NCBI GenBank assembly: GCA_020721485.1
Contig: DYMR01000063.1
Span: 1 to 5,131, forward strand
DNA from: Halothiobacillus neapolitanus
GTDB taxonomy: Bacteria > Pseudomonadota > Gammaproteobacteria > Halothiobacillales > Halothiobacillaceae
Reading direction: 5' to 3'
Length of the DNA stretch: 5,131 nucleotides
The notes beneath the pieces are model-generated. The model did not search any database and was not told the origin of the DNA. It was given only the letters and a program-made list of their open reading frames with translations. The position numbers and the translations under genes are program-made. Positions 1-5,131 of the stretch are shown piece after piece. Within the stretch, counting starts at the first letter, position 1. Each line of letters opens with the position of its first letter.

Positions 1-1
1 G

Positions 2-616
2 CCGGGGCACGAGACCGCGCCGGTCGCCAGCAGCGGCCTGAATTTGCCGATCACCCCGCTGCCGCTGACGACACCCGCCGCGACCGAACCGACCCCGCCC
101 GCAGCGTCTTTGCCGCCGCCGCCCAGCCTCACTCTGTCCAGCCCGCCCAGCCCACCCAATGGTGAGCCCGCGCCCGTCGTCGGCACCGCTGATGGCATGG
201 CCGATGCACAAACCAACACCCGCGCCATTACTGCCGCCAGCCCTGCACCGGCCAACGCGGCGAATACCGGCGCATCGACCGGCAGCGAGCCGACACCCCC
301 GGCGGAACCCACGGCCAGCACCACCGCCGCCCAATCTTCCAATCCAGCCTCCAATCCAGCCGCCGCGCAAGATGACCTGAAAATTGCCGTCACCGCCGCC
401 GATTGCTGGGTCGAAGTGCGCGATGCCCACGGCAAACGCCTGATTTACGATGTACTCAAAAAAGGCAGCGAACGCAGCCTCCCCGGTCGCGGCCCCTTCG
501 TCATCGTGCTCGGCCATGCCAATGGCGTGAATGTGACCTGGAAAGGCAAGCCCGTCACCTTGGGCGCGCCGAACAGCACCACCGGCATCATCCGCACCAC
601 GGTCGGCGGCTCATGA
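2..616 (+). CDS. rodZ: RodZ, cytoskeletal cell-shape protein (C-terminal part, 5' end outside window)
   Basis: RodZ is a bitopic inner-membrane protein that links the MreB cytoskeleton to the cell-wall elongation machinery. Only the periplasmic end is visible: 204 residues, open from base 2 to the TGA at 614-616. Visible residues 1-123 are a low-complexity linker rich in Pro, Ala, Ser and Thr. Residues 124-204 form the conserved C-terminal domain (DUF4115), recognised by [15 protein letters not shown], which matches ADCWLEV in E. coli RodZ, followed by a GRGPF turn, the segment [10 protein letters not shown] and an IIRTTV terminal strand. The cytoplasmic helix-turn-helix and the membrane helix must lie upstream. 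A TTG at 44-46 could be taken as a start, but the frame is open before it and it lies inside the linker, so it is not the true start. The position directly before ispG is the standard place for rodZ. The stop overlaps the ispG start by ATGA. Domain identity is confident; linker length varies widely in the family. Confidence 0.88.
   Translation, partial: PGHETAPVASSGLNLPITPLPLTTPAATEPTPPAASLPPPPSLTLSSPPSPPNGEPAPVVGTADGMADAQTNTRAITAASPAPANAANTGASTGSEPTPPAEPTASTTAAQSSNPASNPAAAQDDLKIAVTAADCWVEVRDAHGKRLIYDVLKKGSERSLPGRGPFVIVLGHANGVNVTWKGKPVTLGAPNSTTGIIRTTVGGS
338..361 (+). repeat. Two perfect 12-base tandem copies in the rodZ linker
   Basis: The unit tccaatccagcc occurs twice back to back (338-349 and 350-361). 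It is in frame with rodZ and encodes Ser-Asn-Pro-Ala twice. Both the DNA and the codons are identical, which suggests a recent slippage duplication in a linker that tolerates length change. It has no sign of being a mobile element or binding site. Confidence 0.85.
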
Positions 617-1719
617 GCCACGGCGCGGTTCCAGTGCTGCGGCGCTTGTCCCGCACCATTCGCGTCGGTTCCGTCGCGATTGGCGGCGATGCGCCGATTG
701 CCGTGCAAAGCATGACCAACACCGACACCTGCAATGTCGCCGCCACCGTGGCGCAAATTCAGGCGTTGAAAAAAGCTGGCGCCGATTTGGTGCGCGTGTC
801 CGTGCCCTCGATGGAGGCTGCCGAAGCCTTCGGCCAGATTCGCGCCCAGGTTGATCTGCCGCTGATTACCGACATTCATTTCGATTACCGCATCGCCCTG
901 CGCGTGGCCGATCTGGGCGCCGATTGCCTGCGCATCAACCCCGGCAACATTGGTCGGGAAGACCGCGTGCGCGCGGTGATCGACTGCGCCCGCGACAAAG
1001 GCATTCCGCTGCGCATCGGTGTCAACGCCGGTTCGCTCGAAAAAGACCTGCAACAAAAATATGGCGAGCCGACGCCCGCCGCGATGGTCGAATCCGCCCT
1101 GCGGCACATTGATATTCTCGACCGGCTGAACTACCCCGAATTCAAGGTATCGCTCAAAGCCTCCGATGTGTGGATGACCGTGCAGGCCTACCGGCAACTG
1201 GCCGGGCAGATCGAGCAGCCGCTGCATTTGGGCATCACCGAAGCGGGCGGCCTGCGCGCGGGCGCGGTCAAATCTGCCGTGGGCTTAGGCATGCTGCTGG
1301 CGGAGGGCATCGGCGACACCATTCGCATCTCGCTCGCCGCCGATCCGGTGGAAGAAATCAAAGTCGGCTGGGACATTCTCAAATCCCTGCGCCTGCGCAA
1401 TCGCGGCATCAATCTGATCGCCTGCCCGTCCTGTTCGCGCCAAGAATTCGATGTCATCAAGGCGGTCAACGCCTTAGAAGGCCGCATCGAAGACATCGAC
1501 CAGGCACTGGATGTGGCGGTTATCGGCTGCGTGGTCAATGGCCCCGGCGAAGCGCGCGAAGCCGCCGTCGGCCTGACCGGCGGCCAACCCAACCTGTTGT
1601 ATATTGACGGCAAACCCGTGGGCAAACTCACCGAAGCCGAATTGGTCGATGGCGTCGAACGCGCCATTCGCCAACAATTGGCCGCCCGCGCCGCCTCACC
1701 CACCCCCTCGACCTCATGA
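613..1719 (+). CDS. ispG: 4-hydroxy-3-methylbut-2-en-1-yl diphosphate synthase (IspG/GcpE)
   Basis: IspG is the cytosolic [4Fe-4S] enzyme that converts MEcPP to HMBPP, the penultimate step of the MEP isoprenoid pathway. The protein has 368 residues (E. coli 372). The N-terminal TIM-barrel part carries [38 protein letters not shown] and LRINPGNIG. The middle carries [28 protein letters not shown] and [13 protein letters not shown]. The C-terminal iron-sulfur domain has CPSC (Cys271, Cys274) and [10 protein letters not shown] (Cys306, Glu313), one residue off the E. coli cluster ligands C270, C273, C305 and E312, so the enzyme should be active. The ATG at 613 is chosen because the protein aligns from its first residues with the family and overlaps the rodZ stop as ATGA. 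The frame is open further upstream, but that stretch is the out-of-frame reading of rodZ. No good Shine-Dalgarno precedes the start, which suggests coupling to rodZ translation. The large insertion typical of betaproteobacterial IspG is absent. Confidence 0.98.
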   Translation: MSHGAVPVLRRLSRTIRVGSVAIGGDAPIAVQSMTNTDTCNVAATVAQIQALKKAGADLVRVSVPSMEAAEAFGQIRAQVDLPLITDIHFDYRIALRVADLGADCLRINPGNIGREDRVRAVIDCARDKGIPLRIGVNAGSLEKDLQQKYGEPTPAAMVESALRHIDILDRLNYPEFKVSLKASDVWMTVQAYRQLAGQIEQPLHLGITEAGGLRAGAVKSAVGLGMLLAEGIGDTIRISLAADPVEEIKVGWDILKSLRLRNRGINLIACPSCSRQEFDVIKAVNALEGRIEDIDQALDVAVIGCVVNGPGEAREAAVGLTGGQPNLLYIDGKPVGKLTEAELVDGVERAIRQQLAARAASPTPSTS

Positions 1720-3026
1720 GCAAAACCCTGCACTCCCTGCGCGGCATGCACGACGCGCTGCCCGATCAAACGCCGGCTTGGCTGGCCTTGGAAGCGAGCT
1801 TGGCGGCCACCGCCCGCGCCTACGGCTATCAACAAATCCGCATGCCGATCGTCGAACACACCGCGCTGTTCAAGCGCGGCATTGGCGAAGTCACCGACAT
1901 CGTCGAAAAAGAGATGTACACCTTCGAGGATCGCAACGGCGATTCGCTCACCCTGCGCCCCGAAGGCACCGCGAGCTGCGTGCGCGCCTGTTTGGAACAC
2001 GGCCTCATCCACAACCAGCAGCGCAAGCTGTGGTATTTGGGCCCGATGTTCCGCCACGAACGGCCGCAAAAGGGGCGTTACCGCCAATTCCATCAATTCG
2101 GAGTCGAAGCCTTCGGCGTGACCGGTGCCGAACTGGATGTGGAACTGATGCTGATGGCCGCACGGCTGTGGCGGGCACTCGGCATTACCGAAGTCTCGCT
2201 GCAAATCAACACCTTGGGCAGCGCCGAAGCCCGCGCCGCGCATCGCAGCGTGCTAATCGAATACTTGCAAAGCCATGCCGACCGCCTCGATGACGAAGCC
2301 CGCAGCCGCCTGACCACCAACCCGCTGCGCATTTTGGACAGCAAAAACCCCGAAGTGCAGGCCGTCATCGCGCAGGCGCCGGCCTTGGCCGATTTTCTCA
2401 GCGAGGAAGATCGCGCCAATTTCGCAGAAGTCCAAGCGCTGCTCACCGCCGCCGGCGTGCCCTTCAGCGTCAACCCTCGGTTGGTGCGCGGGCTCGATTA
2501 TTACAACCGCACCGTGTTCGAGTGGGTCACGACCGCCTTGGGCGCCCAAGGAACGATCTGCGCGGGCGGGCGCTACGATGGCTTGGTCGCCCAACTCGGC
2601 GGCAAGCCAACCCCGGCGGCGGGCTTCGCGATGGGGCTGGAACGCCTGATCGAATTGATGGCGGCGGCCACCGAAGCGCATGCCGAAGCATCCGCCCCGG
2701 AAATCACCGCCGATGTGATCGTGCTGTGGCCAGAACCCGCGCACAAACCCTGGGCGCTGATTGCCGCCGAAGCGCTGCGCCTCGCACTGCCTGAGCAACG
2801 AGTGCAGTGCGTCCTCGATGGCGGCGGGCTGAAGAATCAGCTCAAGCGCGCCGACCGCAGCGGGGCGCAATTCGCCGTGCAAATCGACACAGAAACCGCT
2901 GGCGAACCGCGCTGGAGCCTACGGGCACTGCGTCCCGCCCTGCCGCAGCCGCCGGAACTGGCGCTGCCGCCTGCCGAAGCCGCGCAGTGGCTGAGCCAGC
3001 ACCTCTCCCCAATTCACCCCAAATAA
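1716..3026 (+). CDS. hisS: Histidine-tRNA ligase (class II)
   Basis: HisRS attaches histidine to tRNA-His in the cytosol as a homodimer. The 436-residue product carries the full class II layout. RGMHD is at residues 9-13 at the N-terminus. Motif 2 is [19 protein letters not shown], with the conserved Arg113 and Glu115. [15 protein letters not shown] lies in the insertion domain. The histidine-specific [15 protein letters not shown] contains the catalytic Arg258 (Arg259 in E. coli). AGGRYDGL and motif 3, GFAMGLERL with Arg310, follow. The anticodon-binding domain starts near residue 333 (DVIVLWPE) and includes [16 protein letters not shown] (369 onward). The protein is 12 residues longer than E. 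coli HisRS (424), mostly through a Pro/Ala-rich tail ([14 protein letters not shown]), a small lineage feature. The ATG at 1716 overlaps the ispG stop as ATGA. There is no clear Shine-Dalgarno, so translation is probably coupled to ispG. The TAA stop is followed by a 29-base gap without a hairpin, so transcription likely continues into yfgM. Confidence 0.98.
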   Translation: MSKTLHSLRGMHDALPDQTPAWLALEASLAATARAYGYQQIRMPIVEHTALFKRGIGEVTDIVEKEMYTFEDRNGDSLTLRPEGTASCVRACLEHGLIHNQQRKLWYLGPMFRHERPQKGRYRQFHQFGVEAFGVTGAELDVELMLMAARLWRALGITEVSLQINTLGSAEARAAHRSVLIEYLQSHADRLDDEARSRLTTNPLRILDSKNPEVQAVIAQAPALADFLSEEDRANFAEVQALLTAAGVPFSVNPRLVRGLDYYNRTVFEWVTTALGAQGTICAGGRYDGLVAQLGGKPTPAAGFAMGLERLIELMAAATEAHAEASAPEITADVIVLWPEPAHKPWALIAAEALRLALPEQRVQCVLDGGGLKNQLKRADRSGAQFAVQIDTETAGEPRWSLRALRPALPQPPELALPPAEAAQWLSQHLSPIHPK

Positions 3027-3044
3027 CGCCGCCCACCGTAGGCT

Positions 3045-3049
3045 AGGAA
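3045..3049 (+). promoter_or_regulatory. Ribosome binding site for yfgM
   Basis: AGGAA lies six bases before the ATG at 3056. It supports that start and shows that yfgM, unlike ispG and hisS, can initiate independently of the gene before it. The rest of the 29-base gap shows no terminator and no convincing -35/-10 pair. Confidence 0.7.
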
Positions 3050-3055
3050 CCCGCC

Positions 3056-3700
3056 ATGACGACGACCGATGACGAACAACTGGATCAACTGCGCGATTTT
3101 TGGGCGCAATACGGCAAAACCCTGCTCGCCGGTCTGCTGCTGGGTTTGATCGTTTTGGGCGGTTGGCTGGGCTGGCAAAACTGGCAATCGCGCCAGCAAA
3201 CCACCGCCGCGCTGGCCTTTCATCAAATCGAACAACTGGTGCGCGCCAAGCAGCCCAAAGAAGCGATGGAAGCCGCGCGCCAACTGGCCACCGATCATCA
3301 AGGCAGCATCTATGCGGCGCTCGCGCTGTTGATTGCCGGCAAAGAAGCCGTGGCGCAAAACGACTTCCCGAAGGCAGAAATTTACCTGCGTGATGCGATG
3401 CAAAACACCAAAGAACCGGCCTTGATCGCCTTGGCGCAATTGCGTTTGGCGAAAGTGCAATGGTCCGCGCAGCAGCCCGACCAAGCCCTCGCCACGCTGA
3501 CCCATCCCGCGCCGCCCGCCGCGTATGCCGCGTCGTTCGCGGATTTGACCGGCGATATTCAGGCCAGCCAGAAAAACTGGAGTGCCGCCCGCGCCGCCTA
3601 TGAAAAAGCCTTAAGCAGCGGCGAAGCCCAAGGCGGATTCATTCAGATCAAGCTCGATAACCTCCCGGCCAGCCCCACCAAGGAGACGCCCGCATCATGA
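3056..3700 (+). CDS. yfgM: YfgM family tetratricopeptide inner-membrane protein
   Basis: In E. coli YfgM is an inner-membrane protein with a periplasmic TPR domain. It associates with the SecYEG translocon together with the chaperone PpiD and is thought to help hand over periplasmic and outer-membrane proteins. The 214-residue product (E. coli 206) fits. It has a short cytoplasmic N-terminus with the family pattern DEQLDQLRDFWAQYGK (residues 6-21), one membrane helix at about 22-42 (LLAGLLLGLIVLGGWLGW), and then an all-helical, Ala/Gln-rich periplasmic region with TPR-like helices such as NDFPKAEIYLRDAM and NWSAARAAYEKAL. It ends in the conserved IQIKLDNL. The ATG start is supported by AGGAA six bases upstream and by the family-like N-terminus. 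The stop overlaps the bamB start as ATGA. The position between hisS and bamB is the standard one. Family assignment is confident; the role is carried over from E. coli and not shown for this organism. Confidence 0.93.
   Translation: MTTTDDEQLDQLRDFWAQYGKTLLAGLLLGLIVLGGWLGWQNWQSRQQTTAALAFHQIEQLVRAKQPKEAMEAARQLATDHQGSIYAALALLIAGKEAVAQNDFPKAEIYLRDAMQNTKEPALIALAQLRLAKVQWSAQQPDQALATLTHPAPPAAYAASFADLTGDIQASQKNWSAARAAYEKALSSGEAQGGFIQIKLDNLPASPTKETPAS
3681..3685 (+). promoter_or_regulatory. Ribosome binding site for bamB
   Basis: AGGAG lies inside the yfgM 3' end, 11 bases before the ATG at 3697. The spacing is longer than usual. No better in-frame start is nearer, and the resulting protein has a normal lipoprotein signal, so the ATG at 3697 is kept. 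The ATGA overlap with yfgM may add translational coupling. Confidence 0.65.
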
Positions 3701-4869
3701 ATTTCGTTCGGCTCAACGCCTCTCGACGGTTCCGCTTGGCCTTTCTGAGTGTGGCGCTGCCCCTCGGACTCAGCCTGTTGGCGGGCTGCTCGCCCACCCG
3801 CGAACTGGTCAAACCCACGCCTTTGACCGCCATCGACAACCGCTTCCCGCCCGATATTCTGTGGAAAGCCAGCGCCGGCAGCGCGCAGAAAGATGGCCTG
3901 AAACACATTGCGCCGGTCATCACCGCCGAGCGCGTGATCGTGGCCGATCAAAAGGGCAATGTCACCGCCTACGCGCTCAAGTCGGGGCAACGGCTGTGGA
4001 CAGCCTCACTCGATATACCGCTCTCCGTCGGTGGTGGCGCGAGCACGGATGAAGTCGTGTTCGGCAGCGATACCGGCAAGGTCGTCGCCCTCGCCGCCGA
4101 CAGCGGCAAAGTCCTGTGGAACGCCCAAGTTTCCAGCGCGGTGGAAGCCGCACCCTCCGTGGGTCAGCATGAAGTGGTGGTGCGCGCCAAAGATGGCACG
4201 GTCAACCTGCTGGATGCCAAAGATGGCCACTCGGCATGGTCGGTCGCGCACAACCAGCCGGTCATGACGCTGCAAGGTCAGAGCCGCGCCCTGCTGTTCC
4301 CCGATGCCGTGGCTCTGGGCTATGACAATGGCGAATTTGCCGTACTCTCCCGCGCGGATGGCCGCACCCTGTGGAAAAACCAGGTCGCGCTGCCCAGCGG
4401 TCGCACCGAAATCGACCGCATGGTGGACATCGACGCCACGCCGATCTTTGCGGATGGCTTTTTCTATGTCGCCACCTACCAAGGCCGAATCGCCGCCCTC
4501 AGTGCGCGCGGCGGCGAAACCCTGTGGAGCCGCAAATTCTCGGGCTTCACCGACATGAGCGTGGATGCCCACGCCCTGTACGCGACCGATGCCAGCGGCA
4601 TCGTCTGGGCGTTTGATCGCCGCACCGGCGAGCCGCTGTGGCGCCAGCCCGCGCTGGCCTATCGCGGCGTTACCGGCCCCGCGCTGAACAACGGCAAGCT
4701 CGTGGTCGGCGATCAAGAAGGCTATTTGCATGTATTGGATCCGCAAACCGGCGCGATTGTCGGTCGTCTGCGGGTCGATGGCGCCCTGATCGACCCCATG
4801 CGCAGTGAAGAAGGCGTGATTGCCGTCGTCACCCGCGCGGGGGATCTCGTGGTGTTCAAACTGCCGTAA
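3697..4869 (+). CDS. bamB: Outer membrane protein assembly factor BamB (lipoprotein)
   Basis: BamB is a periplasm-facing outer-membrane lipoprotein of the BAM complex; it binds BamA and aids insertion of beta-barrel proteins. The 390-residue product (E. coli 392) starts with a basic N-terminus and hydrophobic signal ending in the lipobox LLAGC, so the mature protein begins at Cys31. Ser32 at +2 predicts outer-membrane sorting. The rest is an eight-bladed beta-propeller of PQQ-like repeats, seen as recurring G-x-x-L/A-W or similar strands with Trp at 56, 101, 141, 181, 226, 277 and 315. The signature GRTEIDRMVDIDATPI (residues 235-250) matches STEIDRLSDVDTTP of E. coli, and NGKLVVGDQEGYLHVLD near the end matches NGNLVVGDSEGYLHWIN. 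In the loop at 190-193 (MTLQ), the residue corresponding by eye to E. coli Arg195 is Gln. It is the last gene before a strong terminator; der, which follows in many relatives, is not next. Confidence 0.97.
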   Translation: MNFVRLNASRRFRLAFLSVALPLGLSLLAGCSPTRELVKPTPLTAIDNRFPPDILWKASAGSAQKDGLKHIAPVITAERVIVADQKGNVTAYALKSGQRLWTASLDIPLSVGGGASTDEVVFGSDTGKVVALAADSGKVLWNAQVSSAVEAAPSVGQHEVVVRAKDGTVNLLDAKDGHSAWSVAHNQPVMTLQGQSRALLFPDAVALGYDNGEFAVLSRADGRTLWKNQVALPSGRTEIDRMVDIDATPIFADGFFYVATYQGRIAALSARGGETLWSRKFSGFTDMSVDAHALYATDASGIVWAFDRRTGEPLWRQPALAYRGVTGPALNNGKLVVGDQEGYLHVLDPQTGAIVGRLRVDGALIDPMRSEEGVIAVVTRAGDLVVFKLP

Positions 4870-4893
4870 ACTGGCTCTGTCGCCGGAATCCAT

Positions 4894-4916
4894 GCCCCGC
4901 GTCGCGGGGCTTTTTT
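4894..4916 (+). terminator. Rho-independent terminator after bamB
   Basis: The arms gccccgc (4894-4900) and gcggggc (4904-4910) are perfectly complementary. They form a 7-bp, nearly all-GC stem with a 3-base loop (gtc), followed at once by six T (4911-4916). It starts 25 bases after the bamB stop and should end the rodZ-bamB transcript. There is no T-run on the other side, so it works on the + strand only. Confidence 0.93.
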
Positions 4917-4918
4917 GT

Positions 4919-4922
4919 GGAG
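4919..4922 (+). promoter_or_regulatory. Ribosome binding site of the downstream gene
   Basis: GGAG lies six bases before a TTG at 4929, a normal spacing. It decides the start of the last gene in favour of TTG over the in-frame GTG at 4944, which would be 21 bases away. It begins only two bases after the T-run of the terminator. Confidence 0.6.
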
Positions 4923-4928
4923 TCTGCC

Positions 4929-5131
4929 TTGCCGAACCCCCGTGTGCTGCTGCGCCGCCTGCTGAGCCCGCTCCTGATCGGTGTCTTGCTGCTGCTGATC
5001 TGGTTCGTGGTGTTGCCCTATCAGGCCGCCGTGCGCATCGATCAGGCGCTCGCCCGCTGGGCGCACGACCACCCCCACCTCAGCCTCACCCGCAGCGGCC
5101 AAAGCCCCTTCGAGCGGGACTACCAAATCGC
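4929..5131 (+). CDS. Membrane-anchored protein of uncertain family, N-terminal part (possibly DUF945/YdgA-like)
   Basis: The frame is open from a TTG start to the window edge, giving 67 residues of an incomplete protein. The N-terminus is basic (Arg5, Arg9, Arg10). A single hydrophobic helix follows at about residues 11-29 (LLSPLLIGVLLLLIWFVVL), then Pro-Tyr and a hydrophilic amphipathic stretch containing IDQALARWAHDH and a strand-like LSLTRSG. The pattern predicts an inner-membrane anchor or uncleaved signal with the bulk of the protein in the periplasm; no lipobox is visible. The layout (short anchor, a Pro-Tyr after it, a helix, then a beta strand) resembles the N-terminus of DUF945 proteins such as E. 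coli YdgA, but that is inference from a short stretch without a diagnostic motif. TTG is favoured by GGAG six bases upstream. The gene is not the GTPase gene der, whose product would begin with a G1 loop. Confidence 0.62.
   Translation, partial: MPNPRVLLRRLLSPLLIGVLLLLIWFVVLPYQAAVRIDQALARWAHDHPHLSLTRSGQSPFERDYQI

Noticed and set aside
44..46. TTG as the start of the rodZ-frame gene
   Set aside because: The frame is open upstream to the window edge and the position falls in the periplasmic linker; the real start is outside the window.
403..612. 70-codon N-terminal extension of ispG
   Set aside because: The extra residues are the rodZ DUF4115 region read in another frame. IspG homology begins just after the ATG at 613.
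445..1227. Minus-strand open frame (260 codons) over rodZ and ispG
   Set aside because: It is antisense to conserved coding sequence; the His/Gly/Ala-rich translation is a by-product of codon bias on the + strand.
1188..2243. Long minus-strand open frame (351 codons) across the ispG-hisS junction
   Set aside because: It lies wholly antisense to two highly conserved genes, has the low-complexity composition expected of the complement of GC-rich coding DNA, and has no recognisable motif or own ribosome binding site.
3027..3055. Possible terminator or promoter between hisS and yfgM
   Set aside because: No stem with a T-run and no -35/-10 pair can be found in the 29 bases; only a Shine-Dalgarno is supported.
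4006..4893. Minus-strand open frame (295 codons) over bamB
   Set aside because: It is a shadow of bamB; the translation has no family resemblance and no plausible start signals.
1..5131. Defence, mobile or otherwise undescribed system
   Set aside because: All complete genes belong to well-known housekeeping families in a conserved order. No transposase, integrase, toxin-antitoxin pair, direct-repeat array or anomalous composition is visible.

Overview
This GC-rich window reads as chromosomal core DNA from a gammaproteobacterium or a close relative. It carries the conserved gene order rodZ - ispG - hisS - yfgM - bamB, all on the + strand and nearly without gaps. The 368-residue IspG aligns by eye with the E. 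coli enzyme without the large insertion usual in betaproteobacterial IspG, which favours a gamma-type lineage. I cannot name the genus.

Layout: 2-616 is the 3' part of rodZ (a Pro/Ala/Ser/Thr-rich periplasmic linker, then the C-terminal DUF4115 domain); its start lies outside the window. 613-1719 is ispG, complete. 1716-3026 is hisS, complete. After a 29-base gap with a clear ribosome binding site, 3056-3700 is yfgM. 3697-4869 is bamB, a lipoprotein. A strong intrinsic terminator at 4894-4916 closes the unit. A further gene with a TTG start begins at 4929 and runs off the window; its first 67 residues carry one membrane anchor and its family is uncertain. No stretch of 300 bases lacks a gene. 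I see no tRNA, rRNA, insertion sequence, CRISPR array or attachment site.

The five genes look like one transcription unit. Three of the four internal junctions are 4-base ATGA stop/start overlaps, and no promoter is visible inside. The promoter is presumably upstream of rodZ, outside the window. The products combine cell shape (RodZ), isoprenoid precursor synthesis that feeds undecaprenyl phosphate and quinones (IspG), tRNA charging (HisS), a Sec-translocon-associated protein (YfgM) and outer-membrane protein assembly (BamB).

I looked for an undescribed system and did not find one: this is a conserved housekeeping operon. The points worth a second look are modest: der, the usual next gene, is absent directly after bamB; the terminator sits almost against the ribosome binding site of the next gene; the RodZ linker is low in complexity with a tandem duplication; and BamB differs from E. 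coli in a loop implicated in BamA binding.
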